From Thermoplasmatota archaeon (lineage in GTDB: Archaea > Thermoplasmatota > Penumbrarchaeia > Penumbrarchaeales > Penumbrarchaeaceae): DNA of 6,183 nt. The notes under the pieces are model-generated. The model made no database searches. It was not told where the DNA came from and worked only from the letters and a program-made list of their open reading frames with translations. The stretch covers positions 1-6,183 of the forward strand of contig JAUVLN010000142.1 of the NCBI GenBank assembly GCA_030600725.1. Direction: 5' to 3'. The number at the start of each line of letters is the position of its first letter. Position 1 is the stretch's first letter. Of the stretch, positions 1-4,975 are shown piece after piece. Made by a program: the position numbers and the translations under genes.

Positions 1-1
1 C

Positions 2-70
2 AATCCCGACAATCAGGATGCGCTGGACAGGAAGACCTCGATAGAGGCTCAACTGGAAAAGATGCCCTGA
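2..70 (+). CDS. C-terminal end of a probable TPR-repeat protein (5' end outside window)
   Basis: The frame starting at base 2 is open from the window edge to a TGA at 68-70 and encodes 22 residues beginning NPDNQDALDRK. A stretch of the form N-P-D-N-x-D-A-L followed by a charged helix is typical of the turn between tetratricopeptide repeats and their capping helix, so this is probably the tail of a TPR scaffold protein. Only the tail is visible, so the call rests on a short match. It is on the same strand as the ATPase operon, but 71 bases and a likely promoter separate them, so co-transcription is not required. Confidence 0.45.
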   Translation, partial: NPDNQDALDRKTSIEAQLEKMP

Positions 71-113
71 TCGGATCCACATGACATGGGGTTCTGGCAA
101 TGGGTATTGATAC

Positions 114-122
114 AATTAAATA
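114..122 (+). promoter_or_regulatory. Probable TATA box of the KaiC-like operon
   Basis: AATTAAATA is centred about 24 bases before the ATG at 142. Archaeal transcription starts roughly 25 bases after the TATA box, which places the start at or next to the initiation codon. No Shine-Dalgarno-like sequence precedes 142. Both points fit a leaderless first gene, whereas the next two genes have strong internal ribosome-binding sites. Confidence 0.5.
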
Positions 123-141
123 GCCCATATCACATCAACAG

Positions 142-879
142 ATGATGGACGAATTAACCGAAAAGAGCATTTTTGGCGTTGAAAAATTGGACAATCTCAC
201 ACTCGGTAAAGTCCTTCCCGGAAGCATGGGGCTGTTCTATGGTCCTTCCGGCACGGGGAAGAGTTCCATCGGATATCATTTCATATTCGAGGGGGTCGGA
301 TCGGGCCAGAACTCCATTATCATCACCAATGAACCAGCAAAGGGAATGATCGGAAAGCTTTCGAATTTCAAGCACTTCAAGGAGCAGTGGGTTGAGGAGG
401 GATACATGTCGTTATTCCCGATACAGGATCTTATGGGACTTGTCGGTGTGAGGTTCGAGGAGGCCGGGGGATCCGATATCGACCTGCTTTTCAGGATACT
501 CGTGCGGTCGATAGAGGATCTGGAGGTCAAGAGGGTCGTTATCGACCCCGGTAATCCACTTGTAACCCTGCTCGAGAGGGGGAACAGGGTATTCTTCTTC
601 CAGAGGTTAAAAGAGGAGCTGGTAAGGCGGGGTATCTCACTTGTATTTATCGTGGATACATCGACCCCCCTTGACGACGGCATATCCAAAGTGATAGCAC
701 CCTATATGTTCGATTACGTTCTTCGTTTCAACCGTGAGAAGGACCACTCGATATCAATGAACATCCTCACCATAGAGAAGTGGGGTGGAACCAACCATCC
801 GCCGAATGACTATGTATTGGATATCTCCGGGGACGGTGTAATGATGGCTCCCAGGATAAGACGTTTGGAGGAAGGTTAG
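142..879 (+). CDS. KaiC/RAD55-family RecA-superfamily ATPase with intact P-loop
   Basis: 245-residue single-domain ATPase of the RecA/RAD55/KaiC superfamily (COG0467-like), probably cytosolic and oligomeric. Walker A is complete: GPSGTGKSS at residues 34-42, with K40 and S41. A strand ending ITNEP (61-65) carries E64 where KaiC has its catalytic glutamates. Walker B is VKRVVIDP (129-136) with D135. A C-terminal strand pair with IEKWGGTNHP (211-220) sits where KaiC proteins have the K-x-R-G segment that contacts the neighbouring subunit's nucleotide. The length fits a one-domain archaeal KaiC-like protein, not the two-domain clock protein. The start may be 142 or the adjacent ATG at 145. It is the first gene of a three-gene operon and the only member with catalytic P-loop residues, so it is probably the motor or switch of the set. 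The process it serves is unknown. Confidence 0.9.
   Translation: MMDELTEKSIFGVEKLDNLTLGKVLPGSMGLFYGPSGTGKSSIGYHFIFEGVGSGQNSIIITNEPAKGMIGKLSNFKHFKEQWVEEGYMSLFPIQDLMGLVGVRFEEAGGSDIDLLFRILVRSIEDLEVKRVVIDPGNPLVTLLERGNRVFFFQRLKEELVRRGISLVFIVDTSTPLDDGISKVIAPYMFDYVLRFNREKDHSISMNILTIEKWGGTNHPPNDYVLDISGDGVMMAPRIRRLEEG
867..871 (+). promoter_or_regulatory. Shine-Dalgarno site for the second KaiC-like gene
   Basis: GGAGG lies 8 bases before the ATG at 880, inside the last codons of the upstream gene, and fixes that start. The upstream TAG (877-879) abuts the ATG directly, so translation is probably coupled. Confidence 0.7.
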
Positions 880-1458
880 ATGCCCGGAAAGGATCTGGAT
901 CCGATCAAGAAGGCCCTGAAGGACCCGGGTTCCCAGGTCTTCGTCCGGGCATCAGGGGGAGGTTATATCAAAGCGATATCCGGCCTTGTGGACGATCTGT
1001 GCGGCAAGGGGGGCCGGAGGGGAATACTGATTTCGACCCAATGGTCCGCAAATGCGATATCGAGAAGATTGGCGATCACCAAGCTCCCCAAGAACAGCCT
1101 CCGGGTGGTCGATACGGTATCGCTCACGATGGGATCGGGATTGGAGAACAACGAAGTTTTCAGGTTCCTTCCCACACCCGCTTCATTGGAGAGCATTTTG
1201 ATGGAGGTGGAGAGGATCATCGGATCCAAGAAGGGTGAGATCTCCTTCCTGATAGTGGATTCGTTGTCCTACCTGAGCAAGTACTACTCAAAGGGCCAGC
1301 TATCCGAGTTCTTCCAGTTCCTCCTGAATAGAATGGTTGAGGATGAGATGAACGTGATCATCTTCGATCAGATGGCGCAGACCCATTCTCCAATATCCCA
1401 GGAACTCTCCTCTATCATGGATAGGACTGTTGATCTCGAGAAGGAGGGTAAGAAATGA
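880..1458 (+). CDS. Degenerate KaiC-like protein without Walker A (second gene of operon)
   Basis: 192 residues with a RecA/KaiC-like outline but no functional P-loop. The strand-loop-helix that should hold Walker A reads VRASGGGYIKAIS (22-34). Aligned to its neighbour's GPSGTGKS, the lysine becomes Y29 and the Ser/Thr becomes I30, so ATP hydrolysis is not expected. The next strand is present (RRGILISTQ, 46-54), and a Walker B-like strand with its aspartate is clear: FLIVDSLSYL (123-132), D127. It lacks the long C-terminal extension of its neighbours. The ATG directly follows the first gene's stop, and its own TGA overlaps the third gene's ATG by 4 bases. This arrangement suggests equimolar production of interacting subunits. 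Most likely it is a non-catalytic partner of the 142-879 ATPase; the family assignment by fold is firmer than the role. Confidence 0.75.
   Translation: MPGKDLDPIKKALKDPGSQVFVRASGGGYIKAISGLVDDLCGKGGRRGILISTQWSANAISRRLAITKLPKNSLRVVDTVSLTMGSGLENNEVFRFLPTPASLESILMEVERIIGSKKGEISFLIVDSLSYLSKYYSKGQLSEFFQFLLNRMVEDEMNVIIFDQMAQTHSPISQELSSIMDRTVDLEKEGKK
1443..1448 (+). promoter_or_regulatory. Shine-Dalgarno site for the third KaiC-like gene
   Basis: GGAGGG lies 6 bases before the ATG at 1455. With the ATGA overlap (start 1455-1457, upstream stop 1456-1458) it fixes the start of the third gene. Confidence 0.65.
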
Positions 1459-2201
1459 GGTTCTCCCTGGGTAAGACGGATATCAACACCGTTGTGAAGG
1501 AGAGGATAGGCCCGGGAAAGCTGATGCTCCTTCGATATGGTGAAGGGAGCGGCGGCGAATTTCTGCTCAAGCAGTTCCTGGGAGAGCGAATGGAGGGCGA
1601 ATACTCGATCATCATCTCCTCATACGAGACGGAAGATGAGGTCAGGTATGCCCTGAAATCCAATGATATCAACATCGACGGAGAGATCATCTCTTTCGTA
1701 CCGGACAGGGAGGCCGAATTGGACCTGAAGATAAGAAGGGATGAGTTCCTGACCGGAGGAGTGCTGGTTACCGATCTCTACGATCTCAACGAGCTGGAGG
1801 TTCTCGGCAGGGCCCCCGAAGGAGCCTCGGAGAGGTTCCTCTCGAGGATCAACTCCACAGCTAGTAAACAGACCGTACCCTTCAAGATGGTGATAGATTC
1901 GCTTGCGGATCTGGTCCTGCTGTCATCAAAAGAGGAGGTGAGGGATAGGTTGAGACTTCTCAGGCAGTCGCTACGGGAGATGAACGGGATCGCAATGGTT
2001 GGTGCGCCTATCGGCAACCATGAGACCGACATCAGCGATCTGACCGTGTTCGATGCGATATTCGAGATACAGGCGGATCTAGTGGATGGGAAGTGGAGGA
2101 GGACCCTTACACTACTTCACAATCGGAACGATCCGGACCTGCCAGAGGTCTGGGAGCTTGAAACGATAAATCCCATCCCCTCGGCCATCTCGCTGGAGTA
2201 G
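1455..2201 (+). CDS. Degenerate KaiC-like protein with substituted Walker A (third gene of operon)
   Basis: 248 residues, full length for a single KaiC-like domain. The P-loop position reads GEGSGGEFL (29-37). The glycines survive but the Walker lysine is E35 and the Ser/Thr is F36, an acidic replacement that should prevent phosphate binding. The following strand is SIIISSYE (51-58), with E58 near the site of the KaiC catalytic glutamates. Walker B is FKMVIDSLADL (143-153), D148. The C-terminal strand TLTLLHNR aligns with the KaiC K-x-R region. It starts within the previous gene's stop (ATGA overlap) and ends the operon. A weak stem, GGGTC (2201-2205) with GACCC (2212-2216), follows the stop. 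Together with the second gene it appears to be a pseudo-ATPase paralogue produced beside one active ATPase. The role is unknown. Confidence 0.78.
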   Translation: MRFSLGKTDINTVVKERIGPGKLMLLRYGEGSGGEFLLKQFLGERMEGEYSIIISSYETEDEVRYALKSNDINIDGEIISFVPDREAELDLKIRRDEFLTGGVLVTDLYDLNELEVLGRAPEGASERFLSRINSTASKQTVPFKMVIDSLADLVLLSSKEEVRDRLRLLRQSLREMNGIAMVGAPIGNHETDISDLTVFDAIFEIQADLVDGKWRRTLTLLHNRNDPDLPEVWELETINPIPSAISLE

Positions 2202-2203
2202 GG

Positions 2204-2380
2204 TCACCTTCGACCCGGAACATAACATGTGGAGACACAGGAGGTATAGTGCTTTCCGTTCTCCTCCCGTTCCACCGAGACAATATATATCCATCCGCCG
2301 GGGACGGAGTATCTGTCCACATGCATGTCATCTGGAATGTCGACCCCGCCTACCCGCGTCCCATTATTTTCATTTGACAT
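2204..2380 (-). CDS. Unrecognised 58-residue protein downstream of TBP
   Basis: A 58-residue protein beginning MSNENNG, with core VPGGWIYIVSVEREENGK and ending VSTCYVPGRR. No function is recognised. The alternation of hydrophobic and polar residues after the PGGW turn suggests a small beta-sheet fold. Small bacterial and phage proteins with a VPGGWI...FVP pattern are familiar, but no homology is proven. It has two cysteines (in SCVSTC) spaced four apart, and no signal peptide or membrane helix. The start at 2380 is chosen because GAGGT sits 6 bases upstream; the frame could extend to 2422 but that would overlap the TBP end and lose the ribosome-binding site. It lies 22 bases after the TBP stop on the same strand, so it is probably co-transcribed. 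It is convergent with the KaiC-like operon, with 2 bases between the stops. Confidence 0.6.
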   Translation of the reverse strand: MSNENNGTRVGGVDIPDDMHVDRYSVPGGWIYIVSVEREENGKHYTSCVSTCYVPGRR

Positions 2381-2386
2381 TATCTT

Positions 2387-2391
2387 ACCTC
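2387..2391 (-). promoter_or_regulatory. Shine-Dalgarno site of the 58-residue gene
   Basis: On the minus strand GAGGT precedes the ATG at 2380 by 6 bases. It lies in the gap after the TBP stop and supports the shorter start over the in-frame ATG at 2422. Confidence 0.55.
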
Positions 2392-2402
2392 TACAGATCG
2401 TA

Positions 2403-2948
2403 TTATGATATAAGCCCGGCATTTAAAAGCTCGGTCTCGATCTTTTCAAGGGCGATCTTGATATCTTCCACATTCTTTGTCCCGGTACAGACCACCTTTC
2501 CGGTGGTGAACAATAGAGCAACGGCCTTGGGCTCACGGATCCGATAGACCAGGCCGGGGAACTGCTCCGGCTCATACTCAACGTTCTCCAATCCAAGGGT
2601 GATGGCGATTGAGGTGAGGTTGATATCATTCTTCAGGTCGGAGGTGGCGACGATATTCTGCACCTTTATCTCGGGATCCTTCGCTATCTTTATTCCGATC
2701 CCATCGAACCTTTTTCTGACCTTTTCCACGGCCTCGTGGACCATCTCAACGGTCTTTGCTCCCGTGCATACGAGTTTTCCACTCGTGAAGACCAGAAGGG
2801 CCGTCTTGGGTTCCTTGAGCTTGTAGATCAGGCCCGGGAACTTCTCGGGGGAATATTCGGCTTCTTCCAACTTGCTGGAGATATAGTCAAGGTCGAACGA
2901 TTCGCCCGTCACCACCGAGGCGACGATATTCTGTACACATACTTCCAT
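2403..2948 (-). CDS. tbp: TATA-box-binding protein (TBP), archaeal general transcription factor
   Basis: 181 residues, the usual length of archaeal TBP. It binds the TATA box, bends the promoter and recruits TFB and RNA polymerase. The two pseudo-symmetric repeats are obvious: VQNIVAS (5-11) to TGAK (62-65), and VQNIVAT (96-102) to TGTK (155-158). Each carries the F-P-G-L-x-Y and L-x-F-x-x-G-K segments. The four phenylalanines that wedge into DNA are all present (F37, F54, F130, F147). The C-terminus ends shortly after the second repeat, without the acidic tail of some archaeal TBPs. The start at 2948 gives the family-standard N-terminus and has AGGTGG (2958-2953) just upstream. The same frame runs back to an ATG at 3122, but that 58-residue extension is not TBP-like and crosses the promoter. 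The 58-residue gene follows downstream. Confidence 0.97.
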   Translation of the reverse strand: MEVCVQNIVASVVTGESFDLDYISSKLEEAEYSPEKFPGLIYKLKEPKTALLVFTSGKLVCTGAKTVEMVHEAVEKVRKRFDGIGIKIAKDPEIKVQNIVATSDLKNDINLTSIAITLGLENVEYEPEQFPGLVYRIREPKAVALLFTTGKVVCTGTKNVEDIKIALEKIETELLNAGLIS

Positions 2949-2952
2949 GATA

Positions 2953-2958
2953 CCACCT
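2953..2958 (-). promoter_or_regulatory. Shine-Dalgarno site of TBP
   Basis: On the minus strand AGGTGG stands 4 bases before the ATG at 2948. It selects this start over the upstream in-frame ATG at 3122. Confidence 0.55.
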
Positions 2959-2965
2959 GTCCATA

Positions 2966-2982
2966 TGATAATTCTGATAATT
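2966..2982. repeat. Tandem 8-base repeat near the TBP transcription start
   Basis: TGATAATT occurs at 2966-2973 and again at 2975-2982, one base apart. The pair falls between the proposed TBP TATA box and the TBP start, roughly where transcription should begin. It could be an operator or just AT-rich leader. Confidence 0.35.
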
Positions 2983-2995
2983 ATGTTGGAGTATG

Positions 2996-3003
2996 GATAT
3001 ATT
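2996..3003 (-). promoter_or_regulatory. Probable TATA box of the TBP gene
   Basis: On the minus strand AATATATC is about 50 bases before the TBP ATG, which predicts a start near 2972-2975 and a leader of about 25 bases containing the ribosome-binding site. Confidence 0.45.
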
Positions 3004-3078
3004 GACCTTAAACGTTGGGGATGGATGTCCCCCGTTCCATATGGTGTCAGAGGCCCCCATTTTTCGTTCTGTATTCTG

Positions 3079-3125
3079 TATATTGCCGAGGGTGAGCCTG
3101 AAGATATATTGCCAGCAGGCAATAT
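3079..3125. repeat. 20-base perfect palindrome plus a third copy of its half-site
   Basis: ATATTGCCAGCAGGCAATAT at 3106-3125 has two perfect 8-base arms (3106-3113, 3118-3125) around a 4-base spacer. The left arm with one more base, TATATTGCC (3105-3113), recurs as a direct copy at 3079-3087, 26 bases away. The cluster lies in the divergent region between TBP and the radical SAM remnant. It looks like a binding site for a dimeric regulator, or a short RNA hairpin. No T-run follows, so a simple terminator is unlikely. Confidence 0.5.
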
Positions 3126-3262
3126 CCATACATGTTATCCGTGGAGCAGGGTTGAGATCTCCCTATCATATGACATCAACATATTAGCAGGTCGTTACCT
3201 GACCTTTCAGAAGGCATGAAGTAACATCGGAAGATTACATTTGATGGGCACCCCACTCGATG

Positions 3263-3270
3263 TATAAATA
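3263..3270 (+). promoter_or_regulatory. Probable TATA box ahead of the radical SAM C-terminal remnant
   Basis: TATAAATA on the plus strand predicts a transcription start near 3293-3297, just before the mini-frame at 3310 and the GTG at 3336. It fits expression of the truncated gene, though a match of this kind also occurs by chance. Confidence 0.45.
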
Positions 3271-3309
3271 AGCATCATCCTCCGATAATGATGAACTGAA
3301 GTGGTTGAA

Positions 3310-3339
3310 ATGGACCTTATCACGGAGGAGTTGGAGTGA
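3310..3339 (+). other. Nine-codon mini-frame overlapping the start of the next gene
   Basis: ATG at 3310 encodes MDLITEELE and stops at a TGA (3337-3339) that overlaps the GTG start at 3336 in a GTGA junction. It could be a coupled leader peptide. It could instead be the shifted upstream part of the following gene: adding one G to the GG at 3333-3334 would give EELGVKFIIFGGM, which reads naturally as a radical SAM protein segment. That alternative is favoured. Confidence 0.35.
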
Positions 3340-3821
3340 AGTTCATCATATTCGGCGGCATGACATTGAAGGAGGGGAGACAGAAGGATGGGTTCATGGA
3401 GGTTATTGGGGAGCATTATCCGGATCTTGAAGCGAAACACAAGGTCCCCTACAGGGGGAGTAAATGGGGAGAGGCGGATCCGGGATATTATAATATTATC
3501 AAAAGGAGGTTCAACTCCCTTGCCGGCAGATATCAAGTATCGACAAGGATCCCGCCACACCTATTTCGAGATCTTCTTGATCGGAAGAACCTTGTGATCA
3601 TAATACTGGAACACCTCGATTACCCACTCAGAGCTAAGGGGAACGGCTTATCATACGGATATGCCGCCCGTTCAATCGCAAAACTGAAGGAACCTCTATC
3701 ATTCATCAAGGGGGATCGACAGAAGCTGAAAGGCGTGGATGATTCAACAGAGGGTATCATACGGGAGATCCTCAAGACCGGGACCTCGCGGTTCTATGAG
3801 GGTTTGATCTACGGGAGATGA
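3336..3821 (+). CDS. C-terminal remnant of an SPL-type radical SAM protein, helix-hairpin-helix tail, barrel missing
   Basis: 161 residues from a GTG preceded by a strong GGAGGAG (3324-3330), 5 bases upstream. It opens with FIIFGGMTLKEGRQK (3-17), which matches the late-barrel segment of spore-photolyase-like (SPL) radical SAM proteins. Next come KWGEADPGYY (43-52), a helical linker with TRIPPHLFRDLL (70-81), and a tail resembling the helix-hairpin-helix domain of PolX polymerases: YAARSIAKLKEPL (109-121), then LKGVDDSTEGIIREILKTG (131-149). The second hairpin glycine is D135. The radical SAM barrel and its CxxxCxxC cluster motif are absent, and no frame in 2949-3335 supplies them. So it is a truncated gene, probably non-enzymatic, with a possible one-base deletion at 3333-3334. 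Whether the tail is still made as a DNA-binding protein is open. Family assignment is from memory of conserved motifs. Confidence 0.6.
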   Translation: MKFIIFGGMTLKEGRQKDGFMEVIGEHYPDLEAKHKVPYRGSKWGEADPGYYNIIKRRFNSLAGRYQVSTRIPPHLFRDLLDRKNLVIIILEHLDYPLRAKGNGLSYGYAARSIAKLKEPLSFIKGDRQKLKGVDDSTEGIIREILKTGTSRFYEGLIYGR

Positions 3822-4001
3822 TCTGAATAAACGGTTTCCATGAATGATCATGTTTCAGCCCGAGATCTGAAATGAATTTTCAAAGATAGATATTGTTTTC
3901 ACCTCACCTCGCATTCCAGCTTCCGGAGCAGGTGATCCTTCCATGGAAATCCCCATTATCTCAGCCACTCTTATGGAGACCTTTGTATAATTGGAGTTAT
4001 T
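3822..4001. other. Intergenic gap between convergent genes; composition boundary
   Basis: 180 bases between the radical SAM remnant and the DtxR-type regulator. No RNA gene or terminator hairpin was seen. In the minus-strand frame of the regulator, 48 codons after its TAG are open (4001-3858) and then meet a TGA at 3857-3855. They encode a coding-like peptide containing GISMEGSPAPEAG, with no recognised family. This may be remains of another gene. GC content falls clearly from this gap rightward. Confidence 0.3.
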
Positions 4002-4472
4002 CTAATGTTTTCTATCTTTGTCTTTTTTAATCGTTCGAGGACATTCTTTAAATTCACCGTTTTCATAATACTCCTTAAATCGTTTTAACCATAACGGATT
4101 TTCCTGACGATGAATAAAATCAACAAATTTTGTGAACCTGTCCATTGTTTCATGTGTTACCACATGCTCGATTTCGCATGCATCTACATCAGCCACCTCT
4201 TCATCGATTCCAAGAATAATGAAAAATTCCCGTAGCACTTTATGTTTTTCCGACAGTTTGATTGCTATTTGCTCTCCTTTATCGGTAAGTGTTACCCCTC
4301 CGTATTTCTCATAATTTACATACCCTTCTTCGCCTAATTTCTTGAACATTTCAGAAACTGCGGAAAGCCCTACGCCAAGGAATTGAGAAACATCTTTCAC
4401 CCTGGCATAACCTTTCGTATTAACTATTTCATAGATTGTCTCTATATACTGCTCTGTTCTTATCGCTACCAT
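4002..4472 (-). CDS. DtxR/MntR-family metal-dependent transcriptional repressor
   Basis: 156 residues, a cytosolic DNA-binding regulator of iron or manganese homeostasis. An N-terminal winged helix covers about 5-65, with recognition helix region GLSAVSEMFKKLGEEGY (35-51) and wing YEKYGGVTLTDKG (54-66). The dimerisation and metal domain covers about 70-130. Metal positions, numbered like B. subtilis MntR, are E11, H77, C99, E102 and H103. C99-x-x-E102-H103 matches the Cys-Glu-His set of iron-type DtxR/IdeR, but Q8 replaces the usual Asp (MntR) or Met (DtxR), so metal choice is uncertain. No C-terminal SH3/FeoA domain follows, as in MntR. The start has GGTGA upstream. No metal transporter is in the window, so its targets lie elsewhere. 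Codon and base composition are much more AT-rich than in the left half. Confidence 0.9.
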   Translation of the reverse strand: MVAIRTEQYIETIYEIVNTKGYARVKDVSQFLGVGLSAVSEMFKKLGEEGYVNYEKYGGVTLTDKGEQIAIKLSEKHKVLREFFIILGIDEEVADVDACEIEHVVTHETMDRFTKFVDFIHRQENPLWLKRFKEYYENGEFKECPRTIKKDKDRKH

Positions 4473-4514
4473 TTTCTCACCATATCATCTTCGGTATAGT
4501 GTTTCCTTTACGAC

Positions 4515-4536
4515 GAATGTAGATATATGGAATGTA
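4515..4536 (-). promoter_or_regulatory. TATA box of the DtxR-type gene flanked by direct repeats (possible operator)
   Basis: ATATAT at 4523-4528 is a likely TATA box about 50 bases before the regulator's ATG. On the plus strand it is bracketed by two exact copies of GAATGTA, at 4515-4521 and 4530-4536, 15 bases apart. A repressor bound there would cover the TATA box, so autoregulation is plausible. That is inference from position alone. Confidence 0.4.
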
Positions 4537-4640
4537 CTTTAAATTACCGCCTGGGAAATGATCCCCTTACCACCTGTGAGAATAAATGGATTTCCATTCT
4601 ATACTAATTCACCTGCTCGATAAGGGTATGCATGTCATGG

Positions 4641-4975
4641 TCAACTATGGATTGTATTATGGATTGTATTCGCCCAGGTATGTTCAGAAGCCAATAGTGC
4701 TGTCAATATTTGATACGACCGGTGAAGTTTTACCTCATCGTTCTTTTTCGGGAGATTTCTTATCTTCTTCTCTCCTCGTTTTCTCTTGTTTACCTTGTAT
4801 TCAATCACATTCCATTTAACTTCTTCATCGACCGGCTGAGATCTTCATCATGGTTTGTTGAGGGGACATTTGACCCCTTCTTTTTTGAAGTTGGTATGCT
4901 GTCTTTTCATTGTTCTCCATGCAACCCCTGCATCACGAGCTGCTTTCGCTATTGATATTTCTTCCTTTTCTTTGA
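4641..4975 (-). pseudogene. Broken reading frame, possibly a degraded transposase-like gene
   Basis: On the minus strand one frame is open from about 4973 to 4851, meets two consecutive TGA stops (4850-4845), then is open again from 4844 to a TGA at 4643-4641. The first segment contains EISIAKAARDAGVAWRTMKR, which looks like a helix-turn-helix of the kind found in transposases and resolvases. The second is lysine- and arginine-rich (KVNKRKRGEKKIRNLPKK). No clear start codon or family was found. The first segment overlaps the last codons of the methyltransferase in another frame. A perfect 12-base tandem duplication lies at its far end. It is best read as gene debris in an otherwise empty gap; it could also be chance. 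Confidence 0.35.
4647..4670. repeat. Perfect 12-base tandem duplication
   Basis: ATGGATTGTATT occurs twice head to tail (4647-4658 and 4659-4670). In the broken minus-strand frame it encodes the duplicated tetrapeptide NTIH. This is a typical replication-slippage product, keeping frame because the unit is 12 bases. Confidence 0.85.

Noticed and set aside
2201..2216. GGGTC/GACCC stem as terminator of the ATPase operon
   Set aside because: Only 5 base pairs, no T-run after it, and it overlaps the convergent small gene's end. Recorded in the gene entry only.
2381..2422. Longer start for the 58-residue protein at 2422
   Set aside because: It would overlap the TBP end and ignore the GAGGT site at 2391-2387; the added residues show no pattern.
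2949..3122. 58-residue N-terminal extension of TBP from an ATG at 3122
   Set aside because: The extension is not TBP-like, crosses the likely TATA box and the palindrome, and the start at 2948 has its own ribosome-binding site and standard length.
2947..3219. Overlapping open frames on both strands in the TBP upstream spacer
   Set aside because: They have odd residue composition, no ribosome-binding sites and no recognisable motif. The spacer holds promoters and repeats instead.
3288..3299. Box C (ATGATGA) and box D (CTGA) pair as a C/D guide RNA
   Set aside because: The boxes are almost adjacent, leaving no room for a guide.
3207..3560. 117-codon minus-strand open frame opposite the radical SAM remnant
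   Set aside because: It is antisense to a frame with recognisable family motifs and has no ribosome-binding site or protein-like pattern of its own.
4585..4598. Inverted repeat AATGGA-TT-TCCATT as a terminator or operator
   Set aside because: The 2-base spacer is too short for a hairpin loop, there is no T-run, and it has no second copy.
4586..4955. Plus-strand open frames of 77 and 81 codons in the gap before the methyltransferase
   Set aside because: Rich in Ser, Phe and Leu from T-rich DNA, with no ribosome-binding site; they look like antisense shadows of the broken minus-strand frame.
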